Shown here piece by piece: positions 44,612 to 53,282 of a stretch of DNA of 64,000 bases. Made by a program: the position numbers and the translations under genes. The stretch's first letter is position 1; every line of letters begins with the position of its first letter. Origin of the DNA: Paenibacillus lactis (GTDB lineage Bacteria > Bacillota > Bacilli > Paenibacillales > Paenibacillaceae); contig NZ_JAGGKI010000013.1 of NCBI RefSeq assembly GCF_017873605.1, positions 1 to 64,000 of the forward strand. Direction: 5' to 3'. The notes beneath the pieces are model-generated. The model made no database searches. It was not told the origin of the DNA and was given only the letters and a program-made list of their open reading frames with translations.

Positions 44612-45132
44612 TGAAGGCATTGCCCAAATGGACGTTAATGCTGCTGTATTGCGGATATTTGTATGTACTGCTCAAGGTTATCCTGTTTAAGTTCGGCGCG
44701 GTGGATGCATCGTTTCTGTTGAAACAGCTGGCTCGCGCGATGCAGCACCCCGATATGATACAGAATGGGCTGGAGTCCGCGAATTTCACGCCTTTTCTAA
44801 CGATTCGACTGAATATCCGGCGGATCTCGGACCCGCATCATATGATTAATTTTCTGGGAAATCTGGTCATTTTTATGCCGAACGGCATATTCCTGGGACT
44901 TCTGACCAAAAGGAAAGCCGTAGGAGCCTTGGTCGCTTCTCTGGCTGTCAGTCTTGCGCTGGAATGCTCGCAGCTGCTCTTCTCCTTAGGGAGCTTTGAT
45001 GTGGATGATCTGATTCTCAACGGTTTCGGGGGACTTCTCGGTTATTTCGGTTATTGGCTGATACTGCTGCTATGTACCGATCACTCATCCAACCAAGGCA
45101 CCGTGAGAGCTTCCAATCGTCCTGCAACCTAG
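44611..45132 (+). CDS. VanZ family membrane protein
   Basis: 173 aa with about four helices. VanZ blocks are NFTPFLTI, INFLGNLVIFMPNGIFLGLL, SLALECSQLLFSLGSFDVDDLILNGFGGLLGYF. In Tn1546 VanZ gives teicoplanin resistance by an unknown mechanism; chromosomal homologues are common. It overlaps the vanY-like gene by one base, so the pair is one operon. Confidence 0.9.
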   Translation: MKALPKWTLMLLYCGYLYVLLKVILFKFGAVDASFLLKQLARAMQHPDMIQNGLESANFTPFLTIRLNIRRISDPHHMINFLGNLVIFMPNGIFLGLLTKRKAVGALVASLAVSLALECSQLLFSLGSFDVDDLILNGFGGLLGYFGYWLILLLCTDHSSNQGTVRASNRPAT

Positions 45133-45291
45133 GGAACATGCAGCTCTGCCATTTACCGTAATCGGAAGATTTACGCGATTCTTCGCTCTCAAAGTATACG
45201 CATACCCTGCTTATAAAGGCACAAGAAATAAAGCAGGAGCCGGCATAGGATGTAGTAACTACTAGAGTGGGAGCGAGGTGAACAGTGCAGG

Positions 45292-45699
45292 ATGCCTTCA
45301 AGACGGAAGAGACGTGCAACATCCAGATCCGAAACGGCCAAGCGATGGGTCGGCCACCCGGTCGTTGTGGTGCTGAAGGACGGCAGCTGTTATGTCGGCG
45401 AACTGAATAAGGTGCACGGCAAGGAAGTCACCCTGTCGGGATTCCGGGTTAATGACCAGATGGCGGCCCGAATCGCCAAGAACGGCGAACGTGCTCGAAT
45501 TTCCGGATTATTCAGCGATTTATTCGGTGCCGGCGCGTTCAGCAGCGGTTCTCCAGCTGCTGCCGGAGCTGCCGCCGAAGCCGAAAACCGAGGTGGCCCG
45601 GGACCACTCGGATTCATCGGCGATATCTTGCCTCACATCAAGCTTGGCGTGAATGTAATCCAGTCTATCATGCCTCTCCTCAATATGTTGAAGATTTGA
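45292..45699 (+). CDS. Small protein with an Sm/SH3-like N-terminal half
   Basis: 135 aa. A basic start (MPSRRKRRATSRSETAKRW) leads to GHPVVVVLKDGSCYVGELNKVHGKEVTLSGFRV, the strand pattern of Sm-like barrels. An Ala/Gly/Ser-rich linker and a hydrophobic tail (FIGDILPHIKLGVNVIQSIM) follow. It could bind nucleic acid or act at the spore or membrane surface; neither is shown. The ribosome binding site (GCGAGG) is weakly spaced. No family recognised. Confidence 0.65.
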   Translation: MPSRRKRRATSRSETAKRWVGHPVVVVLKDGSCYVGELNKVHGKEVTLSGFRVNDQMAARIAKNGERARISGLFSDLFGAGAFSSGSPAAAGAAAEAENRGGPGPLGFIGDILPHIKLGVNVIQSIMPLLNMLKI

Positions 45700-45723
45700 G
45701 GTCGTTCCACAGATTCTCCATGT

Positions 45724-45757
45724 GAAAGAAGCTTGATCGAATCAAGCTTCTTTCTTG
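45724..45757. terminator. Terminator after the Sm-like gene
   Basis: GAAAGAAGCTTGAT pairs with ATCAAGCTTCTTTC, followed by TTGTTT. Confidence 0.85.
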
Positions 45758-45858
45758 TTTGCCTGCATGGTTTGTCGTCCGAGCGTCGACGATAATCGCG
45801 CAGCAGTCATCATTACACCTTCGCGCCGGGAGAGGCACGCGGTAAGTAAATGGGCCGT

Positions 45859-46767
45859 TTACGCGAGCGCACGCAAAATGGTCCGGGTTGCCTCGAGCTT
45901 GTTTCGTTCATCCCGGTCGTCGATGGACTGCAGCAAAATGAGCATCGGCATAAATACAGCGAGCATGCGTGCCAGGACATGAGTCTCATCGTCGACCTCA
46001 CCATACGTTTCAAAGAAGGCGGGCCGGGAAGACGGGGGCAGGAAGCTATAGGCTACGCTTAAGTCGCATGCGGGATGCCCCACATTAACGTCGCCCCAAT
46101 CGATGATCCCGGATATGATCCCGGTGTTGTCGACCAGCATGTTTTTATAATGCAGATCACCGTGAATCAGGGCTTTCTGCGTGGAAGCCCGGCCGAGCGT
46201 GATCGTATGGATATAGCTTTCAAGCGCGCCGGCCGTTTCGCTTCCGAGATGCGGGCTCAGCTTCGGCAGAAAGCCCAGCATGCGTTCTTTGCGTCCAGCG
46301 ATATCCGATAGATTTCGCTGATCATGCGGAACCCCTTCCGCTTCGGCCGTATCCAGGGGGAACGCGTGAAGAGACTTTAGAAATTGCGCAAGAATCTGCG
46401 CGGAACGAGCGCGCTGAGCGTCGCTTAAGCCGGTTGGAAGCACGCCGGGTACATGGGTATAGCCCAGAAAAGGTGCCGGATAGTCCGTGCTTTCCTTGCC
46501 AAAATAAAGCGGTTTCGAATAAGGTACGGTTATGTAATCAGATAGCTTCGGCAGAATCCGTGCTTCGGTTTGCAGTAGAGGCACGGCGGCCCGTCTTCTT
46601 GGAAACCGGAAAACATAGTCGGACCCGATGCGGTAGACGATATTATCCCAGCCATGGCCCAGCCGCTCAACCGTTTCAGCAGAGAGCTCCGGGAACTGGC
46701 GGTCCAGCAAACGCCGGACGAGTCCGGAGGATACATCCCACTCGGGATCCCAAGGATTTGCACACAT
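45859..46767 (-). CDS. Aminoglycoside phosphotransferase family kinase
   Basis: 302 aa kinase-like fold. The catalytic loop is ALIHGDLHYKNMLVD (Brenner motif HGDLHxxN) and the metal site is IIDWGDVNVGHPACDL. The N-lobe shows GWDNIVYRIGSDYVFRFPRR. These family members phosphorylate small molecules; only some confer drug resistance. The start at 46767 follows AAAGGGGG. Single gene, divergent from another APH-family gene. Substrate unknown. Confidence 0.85.
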   Translation of the reverse strand: MCANPWDPEWDVSSGLVRRLLDRQFPELSAETVERLGHGWDNIVYRIGSDYVFRFPRRRAAVPLLQTEARILPKLSDYITVPYSKPLYFGKESTDYPAPFLGYTHVPGVLPTGLSDAQRARSAQILAQFLKSLHAFPLDTAEAEGVPHDQRNLSDIAGRKERMLGFLPKLSPHLGSETAGALESYIHTITLGRASTQKALIHGDLHYKNMLVDNTGIISGIIDWGDVNVGHPACDLSVAYSFLPPSSRPAFFETYGEVDDETHVLARMLAVFMPMLILLQSIDDRDERNKLEATRTILRALA

Positions 46768-46997
46768 GGTATTACCCCCTTTGATTGGCTGCAGCTTCAA
46801 GGACGGAATGGTTTATCCATAATGGAAATGGCTCATTCATTGTAAGCCCAAATTCGTTCGTCTGCAATGCAGCGTAAGATTCCAAAAGCGATTGAATGTG
46901 TAACTGGTACGGAGGGCGGGATTCCGGCATGGAATACGGATCGACGTATTGGAGCAGGGGAGGTTATACTAATTCATGAAAGGGGGGAAACGTTAGG

Positions 46998-47939
46998 ATG
47001 CAACGGATTCAGTCCATTATGAAAAATCACTACGGCATCGAAATAAGTGGTGTCAGGCCGCAGCAAGGCGGCTGGGCCGCATTGGCATTTAAAGTGAGCG
47101 ATGATCGCCGCGCCTATTTTCTTAAGCAATATGAGAAGAGCCGCGCCTCTACGCCGAAATGGACGGCGGCCATTCGGGAATACATCCCGATCCTGGCGTG
47201 GCTTTCGGAGCAGGAATCCTTTCGCGGAAAGGTGCCGGTGCCTGTTCAAACCCTGGACGGCCAGTACCGCTGTGAGGATGAACACGGGATCTATCTGCTG
47301 TTTGAGTATATTGAAGGCGAAACGATTGGCGAGAACGAATTGACGGGAGAGCAGGTCAAGCAGCTGTCCGAAATCGTCAGCGAGCTTCACCTGCTGGGAG
47401 AGGAAATCCCGTATTCTACGCAAGGCATTCGCGAGAGCTTCGAGGTTCCGTTTCTGCGCAAGCTGGAGGATCGCATGCAAGAAGGCTTGCCGGATGATAT
47501 GGAAGCAGCAATAGCCCCGGCTCGTTCGCACTTGGTCAAAGGGATGCGTACGGTTCGCACGCTATCAGAGCGTTTAGCAGGCCGCAATCTGCGCATGGCG
47601 CTCTGCCATATGGATCTGCACCACTGGAATCTGATGCAGAGCGGGGATGAATTAGTGCTTCTCGACTGGGAAGGAATGAAATTAGCGCCGGTGGAATCGG
47701 ATCTGATGTTTATGACGGATACGCCGTATTTTGAGCAATTTATGCATATTTATCGTTCCCGGCATAACGGCTACCAGATGGATGAAGATGCGCTGCGGTT
47801 TTATCAAATCAGGCGTCGGCTTGAAGATATTTGGGAATTCATGGAGCAGCTGTTGTATGACGAACAGGCCGAAGAAGAACGCAGGAATACGCTGGACAGT
47901 CTGCGTAAAGAGCTGCTCGAGTTCGAAGCCGAGATATGA
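46998..47939 (+). CDS. Aminoglycoside phosphotransferase family kinase, second
   Basis: 313 aa. The catalytic loop is ALCHMDLHHWNLM, with Met replacing the usual Gly, and the metal site is LVLLDWEGMKLAPVESDL. The layout resembles spectinomycin-kinase-like and CotS-like proteins (YFLKQY lysine; LLFEYIEGETI hinge). Not close to the neighbouring kinase. It ends 7 bp from the convergent mraY-like gene. Substrate unknown. Confidence 0.8.
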   Translation: MQRIQSIMKNHYGIEISGVRPQQGGWAALAFKVSDDRRAYFLKQYEKSRASTPKWTAAIREYIPILAWLSEQESFRGKVPVPVQTLDGQYRCEDEHGIYLLFEYIEGETIGENELTGEQVKQLSEIVSELHLLGEEIPYSTQGIRESFEVPFLRKLEDRMQEGLPDDMEAAIAPARSHLVKGMRTVRTLSERLAGRNLRMALCHMDLHHWNLMQSGDELVLLDWEGMKLAPVESDLMFMTDTPYFEQFMHIYRSRHNGYQMDEDALRFYQIRRRLEDIWEFMEQLLYDEQAEEERRNTLDSLRKELLEFEAEI

Positions 47940-47946
47940 AGATCCC

Positions 47947-48897
47947 TCACATTACATAACGAGCAATCAGCCAGCTGGTGAACACCATAAACCATGATAC
48001 AAATCCGAAGATTACAACAATTTTGTTCTCGCTCCAGCCGTATTTCAAGCTGAAATGAAAATGGATGGGTGTCATTCGGAATAATCTCAGCTTCGTGCGC
48101 TTGTAATACCAGACTTGCAGAATGACTGAAAGCTGCTCGGCTAAATAAACGAAAAATAGAAGCGGAATTAAAATTTCAACCTTCTCGATAACAGCCAGGA
48201 ATGAAAGGGAGCCGCCGATGGCAAGCGATCCCGTATCCCCCATGAACGCTCTGGCAGGATAAATGTTGTACAGCAGCAAACCGAGAAGACAGCCGATCAT
48301 GACAAGCGAGAATGCTTGTACCTCCGGCTTGTCGGATATGAGAAAAAAGAAGAAATAAGTGGGAATGGATACGTTGATCAGCAGCCCGTCCAATCCGTCA
48401 GTAAAATTGATCGCATTGGCGGATCCGACGATAAAGAGCAGCATGATAATCACGTACGCGGCAATCGGCAGCTGCAGGGAATATCCGCCCAATAGTTCGA
48501 TATCGCTTGAGAGCGAGAAATACCGGAATAGTACGAGCAGCAGCCCGCCGGTAAACAGAAATTGAAACACCAGCTTCATCCGCCCGGATATGCCGGAGGG
48601 ATCCTGAAAGACAGCCTTTTTAAAATCATCCATGAAGCCGATCGAGCTGAACAGAAGAAAGGTCGAGCATAAGAAGATCATGAGCGGATCGGGATGAAAT
48701 TGCAAAGAGACGATGATTCCGATCAAGAGGATAAGACCGGCCATGAGAGGCGTTCCGCGCTTGGCTTGATGATCGGGAGGAAGCTCCGTGCGGATCGGCT
48801 GCATCAGCTTCAATGTGCGCAGCCCCCAGATGAGGAGCGGCGTAAATAAGGTTACTAATAAGAACGCAAGTCCGGATACACCAAGCATACTGCTCAT
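47947..48897 (-). CDS. MraY-like phospho-sugar transferase
   Basis: 316 aa with about ten helices. Family motifs are AKRGTPLMAG, the Asp pair in GFMDDFKKAV, NAINFTDGLDGL, YPARAFMGDTGSLAIGG and the loop TPIHFHFSLKYGWSENKIV, which matches MraY (PIHHHFE...GWSE) rather than WecA/TagO. It would attach phospho-MurNAc-pentapeptide to undecaprenyl phosphate. No mur or fts gene is nearby, so it is outside the division/cell wall cluster and probably a second MraY. Confidence 0.85.
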   Translation of the reverse strand: MSSMLGVSGLAFLLVTLFTPLLIWGLRTLKLMQPIRTELPPDHQAKRGTPLMAGLILLIGIIVSLQFHPDPLMIFLCSTFLLFSSIGFMDDFKKAVFQDPSGISGRMKLVFQFLFTGGLLLVLFRYFSLSSDIELLGGYSLQLPIAAYVIIMLLFIVGSANAINFTDGLDGLLINVSIPTYFFFFLISDKPEVQAFSLVMIGCLLGLLLYNIYPARAFMGDTGSLAIGGSLSFLAVIEKVEILIPLLFFVYLAEQLSVILQVWYYKRTKLRLFRMTPIHFHFSLKYGWSENKIVVIFGFVSWFMVFTSWLIARYVM

Positions 48898-48937
48898 TTC
48901 CTATGCACCGCTTTCTTTAGAAAAATTATGCAATATG

Positions 48938-48966
48938 ATTATATTGTATTTCTTGGTGATAGACAA
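48938..48966 (-). promoter_or_regulatory. SigA promoter of the mraY-like gene
   Basis: On the minus strand TTGTCT (48961-48966), 17 bp, perfect TATAAT (48938-48943), about 40 bp before the start. Confidence 0.7.
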
Positions 48967-49172
48967 TTATGCCAAGCTGAAGGACTAGAAGGCATAAAAG
49001 CAGGAATCCAAGCTTCCAACATGCAAACAATTTCGCATCGTTTAGTCGGAGCATGTGTGCGGACAGGTTCGAAGGACGCCTTCGTTATCGCGGAGATGCT
49101 GGGGGCTAAGCAGGGGGCGGGTATCCATTCCATGGCTGACAAGGGATGGATGGAAGTGAGTTTGTGATCATG

Positions 49173-49210
49173 AAAAAGGGACGGCCGTTCGATGACGGCC
49201 GTCCCTTTTT
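49173..49210. terminator. Symmetric bidirectional terminator
   Basis: AAAAAGGGACGGCCGT pairs with ACGGCCGTCCCTTTTT. The stretch 48967-49172 has only a weakly supported plus-strand frame. Confidence 0.85.
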
Positions 49211-49235
49211 ACAAGTTCGCTGCTGACTTTCCCTC

Positions 49236-50105
49236 TCAATTGGGCTCGATATGAACATGAACATCATAGACGCCGTGCGAGAGCTTTAATGCATGCTCCA
49301 CCTCATCGGCGATATCATGAGCAACCCGAATGTCCATATTGGATTTCACGAGAATGACGACATCGACCACGGCGTTACTGCCGTAATTCCTGGCGCGGAT
49401 GTTTTTAACGCCTTTAACGCCCTGAACGCGCTGCACCGTTTTTCGGAAGGCGCTGATCTTATCCTCATCGAAACCATCGGTTAAGTGGTGGGAGGCATCG
49501 CGAAAAATATCCCATGCCGTCTTGCAGATCAGGAAGCCGACAAGCACGGCCGTCACCGGATCGAGCCAAGGCAAGCCGAGAGCGGCGCCGACAATACCGA
49601 CAACGGTGCCGATGCTCACCCAAGCATCCGACAGGTTGTCCTTGGCTGCAGCCATGACCGCTTGGCTGTTGATTTTGGCGGCGAGGCGCTTATTGTACCG
49701 ATAGACAAAGTACATCACAATGGCGCAGAATGCTCCGGTCCACGCAGAGATCAGGTCAGGCGCCTCATGCTTGCCTTCAAATATAGAAGAAACCGCCCCA
49801 AAGAGCACCTGTATACCGACCGCCATCATGATGAAGGAGGCCATTAAGGAAGCGACCGTTTCGGCCTTCCAATGTCCGTACGGATGGTCTTGATCCGCTG
49901 GCTTCTGCGATAAGCGGAGCCCGATCAGCACCGCAATCGAGGCAACGATGTCTGTTGCATTATTCAATCCGTCCGCCCTTAGGGCTTCGGAGTTCCCGGC
50001 ATAACCTATTACGAGTTTAATTGCAGATAAGCACAGATAAGCAATTATACTGATAATGGCGCCCTTTTCACCTGTTTTCAAATCTTCGTAACGCTGTTGT
50101 TCCAC
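49236..50105 (-). CDS. Cation diffusion facilitator, Mn-type (MneP/MneS-like)
   Basis: 289 aa with six membrane helices and a C-terminal ferredoxin-like domain. The metal site reads DGLNNATD in helix 2 and DNLSD in helix 5: Asn in place of the His usual for zinc CDFs, a pattern linked to manganese exporters such as B. subtilis MneP/MneS. The C-terminal end is GVYDVHVHIEPN. GTG at 50105 follows AAGGAG; the frame is open to 50138. Metal preference is inferred from the motif. Confidence 0.85.
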   Translation of the reverse strand: MEQQRYEDLKTGEKGAIISIIAYLCLSAIKLVIGYAGNSEALRADGLNNATDIVASIAVLIGLRLSQKPADQDHPYGHWKAETVASLMASFIMMAVGIQVLFGAVSSIFEGKHEAPDLISAWTGAFCAIVMYFVYRYNKRLAAKINSQAVMAAAKDNLSDAWVSIGTVVGIVGAALGLPWLDPVTAVLVGFLICKTAWDIFRDASHHLTDGFDEDKISAFRKTVQRVQGVKGVKNIRARNYGSNAVVDVVILVKSNMDIRVAHDIADEVEHALKLSHGVYDVHVHIEPN

Positions 50106-50353
50106 ATCTAGCCGACTCCTTCCGCATCCCTCAAACAATACTTGACTATATTATCAAGGCGATGACGGGTGGGTCTAGAGCAACGTTGTTTCCTATCACT
50201 TAATAAGTGACGAGAGGCAAAAAGAGTTGCACCGGACTAAGAAAAATAGAGAGGGGAAATCATAGCCGCCGGTTTGCGCGCCTCATAGACAGCAGCTGCT
50301 CGAAGCTCGCCACGGACGGCTGAGCAACTCGCGAAGGACGGATTAGGGTCCGG

Positions 50354-52306
50354 TCACATGATGTTGTTCAAGTAGAGCATATACTCCCCGCGATGAAGCG
50401 GGTTTACCTGCTTGCGGCTGTTCTCCGGAATATTGCCGCGAACACGAACGTGGCCCCCGGGCCTGATGGTCAGCAGACCTTCGCCGCTCGTCAAGGCATG
50501 AACCTCGGCTTTGAGCTGGTCAGAGGTGCGAACAGGGATCGTTCCGTTGATGTGGACGATGCCGTTCACAAACCGCGGCTCCTCGAAGGTTCCTTCTAAT
50601 GCACCCAGGGACGATAACACCTTGCTCAAGCTAAATTCCGGTACGATGAATTGAAGCTTGTTCACCGGTTCATAGACATTCGTTCCAGCCTCGTTCAAGG
50701 CCTTCATCAGCACGAGCGGCGTCAGACTCCGGAAATCCTTGGCCGTCGAGACGGGACTTGCATAGCCGGTATGAGTTAACGTTACGACAATATCCGTGAC
50801 GGACCATCCAAAGAGCCCTTCCTGCAGGACCTCGAACACGGTATCTTTGATCGCTTTCTGAAAGGACAGCGGAAGGGAGCCAAGCTCGACCTCCAATCGG
50901 TATTGCAATCCCGATCCGTCGATTCCCGGCTCCACCCGGAAACCGACGGTTGCATAGAAGGGGTTCTGAGGCTCTCCCATCCGCTCCACGGCCGCTCCGA
51001 TAGAAACCGGCTTCTCCAAACAAATCACTTTTGGAGCGGAGAAGACGGCTTCGATGCCGTACTGCTCCCGTATGATTTCAAGCAGGATTTCCTGCTGGAC
51101 CTTGCCGAATACGTGAATGAAGCTTTCTTGCGTTCTTGAATCGCGCGTATATTGCAGGAAAGGGTCCTCCATGGTGAGGTCGCTCAATGCGAGATGCAGG
51201 ATAGGAGCATCCTTTGAATCCATAGCGGATACCTTGACCTGGATCGGGGGGCGTTCAAAGCGGAAGGACTTCATCCGATCGGATACAACGCCGATCACGT
51301 CGCCTACCTTCACATCCACGCCGCCCAGCACCGCGATGTCCCCGGCATAGACGCCGTCCGTTGGCACGATGGCTCCATGCATCAGGCAAAACAGCTGTTT
51401 TACCTTCATATACGTTGTGTGCCCGTCTTTCGAAACGACCGGTATTCGCTCCCGCTTCCGGATGCTTCCGGCGAACAGCCGGAGATAGACAAGACGCTCC
51501 CCATTTGCCTGCTTCATGACCTTGAATGCAAGGCCGGATAAAGGATCGGCGCTGTCCTCGACGGGAGTATGAACAGGCAGGAACGACTGTAATGCCTCCA
51601 GGAGGGGGTCGATCCCTACGCCCCTGGCTGCGGATCCCGCAAATAGCGGATAAGCTGCAGCATTCTTGGTCTGCTGGCGCAATTCCGCCTGCAATCGAAC
51701 CGCAGAAACAGGGATGTCATGCGCATAATGCCTCAGCATATCTTCGTTGTTCGAAGCCAGAATCTCGAGCCAGCCAGCTTCATGTGGGTCGGCGGGACGG
51801 ACCGTGGCCCACGCCGTACCTTCCTCCGATGGGACCGACATCTCGCAAACGTTCCCGCTCAGCCGCTGACGGATCATGCTGCAGACTTTGCGGTAGTCCG
51901 CCCCCATCCGGTCGAGCTTGTTTATAAATAAAATGGTCGGGATGCCCTGTTCCTTCAACGTTTGCATCAGTACCCTTGTTTGTGCCTGCACGCCTTCAAC
52001 GGCAGAAATAACCAGGATAACGCCGTCCAGAACGCTTAACGAATGCTCGACTTCCGATATAAAATCCGCATGACCTGGCGTGTCGATCAAATTGACCTTC
52101 AATTCTCCCAGCATAAACGAAACCGCCGCGGATTTGACCGTAATTCCCCGACGGCGCTCAATATCGAGCGAATCGGTCGTTGTATTGCCTTGATCAACCG
52201 AGCCGGCTCGGTTGATCACGCCTGTCTTAAAGAGAATCTGTTCGGTTAATGTCGTTTTGCCAGCATCAACATGGGCCAACACCCCGATATTCAATATGTT
52301 CTTCAT
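50354..52306 (-). CDS. Tet(M)-like ribosomal protection GTPase
   Basis: 650 aa, EF-G-like, about the size of Tet(M) (639) and TetB(P) (652) and shorter than EF-G. GTPase motifs are AHVDAGKTT, DTPGHADF and NKLDRMGA. The tip of domain IV carries GYASPVSTAKDFRSLTP, matching the YSPVST-x-x-DFR loop with which Tet(M)/Tet(O) displace tetracycline from the 30S A site. It is thus likely a tetracycline ribosomal protection protein, not a translation elongation factor. GAGGGC lies 8 nt before the ATG. No mobile element is adjacent. Confidence 0.85.
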   Translation of the reverse strand: MKNILNIGVLAHVDAGKTTLTEQILFKTGVINRAGSVDQGNTTTDSLDIERRRGITVKSAAVSFMLGELKVNLIDTPGHADFISEVEHSLSVLDGVILVISAVEGVQAQTRVLMQTLKEQGIPTILFINKLDRMGADYRKVCSMIRQRLSGNVCEMSVPSEEGTAWATVRPADPHEAGWLEILASNNEDMLRHYAHDIPVSAVRLQAELRQQTKNAAAYPLFAGSAARGVGIDPLLEALQSFLPVHTPVEDSADPLSGLAFKVMKQANGERLVYLRLFAGSIRKRERIPVVSKDGHTTYMKVKQLFCLMHGAIVPTDGVYAGDIAVLGGVDVKVGDVIGVVSDRMKSFRFERPPIQVKVSAMDSKDAPILHLALSDLTMEDPFLQYTRDSRTQESFIHVFGKVQQEILLEIIREQYGIEAVFSAPKVICLEKPVSIGAAVERMGEPQNPFYATVGFRVEPGIDGSGLQYRLEVELGSLPLSFQKAIKDTVFEVLQEGLFGWSVTDIVVTLTHTGYASPVSTAKDFRSLTPLVLMKALNEAGTNVYEPVNKLQFIVPEFSLSKVLSSLGALEGTFEEPRFVNGIVHINGTIPVRTSDQLKAEVHALTSGEGLLTIRPGGHVRVRGNIPENSRKQVNPLHRGEYMLYLNNIM

Positions 52307-52607
52307 ATATAGCAGCCCTCATTATTAAATTCATTGTGATCGTTCCTTTCGATTGCGCATTCTGTTTCAGTTGCCGCATCAATACCGCCTCCATATTCAA
52401 TAAAGTTACTAATAGTTTATCCACCCAGCCGTACTCTGGCATATGCCGAGAACATTTATAATGAATCATTCTCTTGCTCCTGACGCTTCATCCTCCGATG
52501 TTGAGGTTTCCAGGTGAATTATTCAGTTATATCTGATTAATACCGTGAACGGCTTCCCGGTTTGGATTAGGATAGACCCATACACCAGATAAAAAGGAGT
52601 CTTGCGT

Positions 52608-53051
52608 ATGATTTCACTTCATGCGATCAATAAAAACAACTGGGAGGATTGCATTCGCCTCAAGCCGAAGGCTGAGCAAGCAAAGTGGATTGCCCCCAAC
52701 CTTTACTCCATCGCTGAGGCGCAGTTTATGGAGGGATTCCGAACAAGGGCCATTTATCATGATGAGGACATGATCGGCTTTGTCATGTACGGGGTTCATA
52801 CCTACGATGATAATTATTGGATTTACAGGTTCATGATCGATGAGCATTATCAGGGGCTGCATTATGCGAAGCCGGCCCTGCGGCTAGTGCTCGAAGAGAT
52901 CCGCAGCGCGCCTGATCAGACGAAGCATGTGATGCTTTGTTATAAGAAAGAGAATGAGCGGGCGGAGAGATTATATCTCCAGACCGGTTTTCGGAAAGCG
53001 GGGATCGCACCTTGGGGAGATATGATGGCAAGATATACATTTGCCGGCTAA
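52608..53051 (+). CDS. GNAT N-acetyltransferase, spermidine/diamine type
   Basis: 147 aa. GNAT core: IYHDEDMIGFVMYGVHTYDDNYWIYRFMID, HYQGLHYAKPALRLVL as the acetyl-CoA loop (QGLHYAK in place of Q/RxxGxG/A), and CYKKENERAERLYLQTGF. The sequence resembles BltD-type diamine acetyltransferases. ATG at 52608 follows AAGGAG by 8-9 nt. The upstream gap 52307-52607 contains the leader of the divergent tet-like gene and no other gene. Confidence 0.82.
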   Translation: MISLHAINKNNWEDCIRLKPKAEQAKWIAPNLYSIAEAQFMEGFRTRAIYHDEDMIGFVMYGVHTYDDNYWIYRFMIDEHYQGLHYAKPALRLVLEEIRSAPDQTKHVMLCYKKENERAERLYLQTGFRKAGIAPWGDMMARYTFAG

Positions 53052-53282
53052 GGAAACGTTCGTATGAACCCTGAGTCTTCCAATGGATCGATATGAACAA
53101 CAGGCAATCGTTCCCCTTTCAGATGGCGGTTTCAGCGCATAAGAAGATGAACCTCATGATATATATGGCACCGAATCATCTTGTGCTAGAATACGGAGTT
53201 AGAAGAGGGATATGTTCCGTGGTCCGTAGCGGGGGTGACTCCGCTTGCAGAATGATAACTTTCATAGAACGGAGGAGCGTTC

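Noticed and set aside
45859..47939. Calling the two kinases aminoglycoside resistance genes
   Set aside because: The family is broad and most chromosomal members act on other small molecules; nothing in the sequence shows drug specificity.
48928..49167. Plus-strand frame of 79 codons beside the mraY-like gene
   Set aside because: Its start lies in the -10 region of the divergent promoter and lacks a ribosome binding site. The terminator following it also serves the opposite gene, so it is weak evidence.
52266..52469. Leader peptide of the tet-like gene
   Set aside because: The frame overlaps the start of the ribosomal protection gene, but I saw no clear ribosome binding site or terminator/antiterminator pair to support attenuation.
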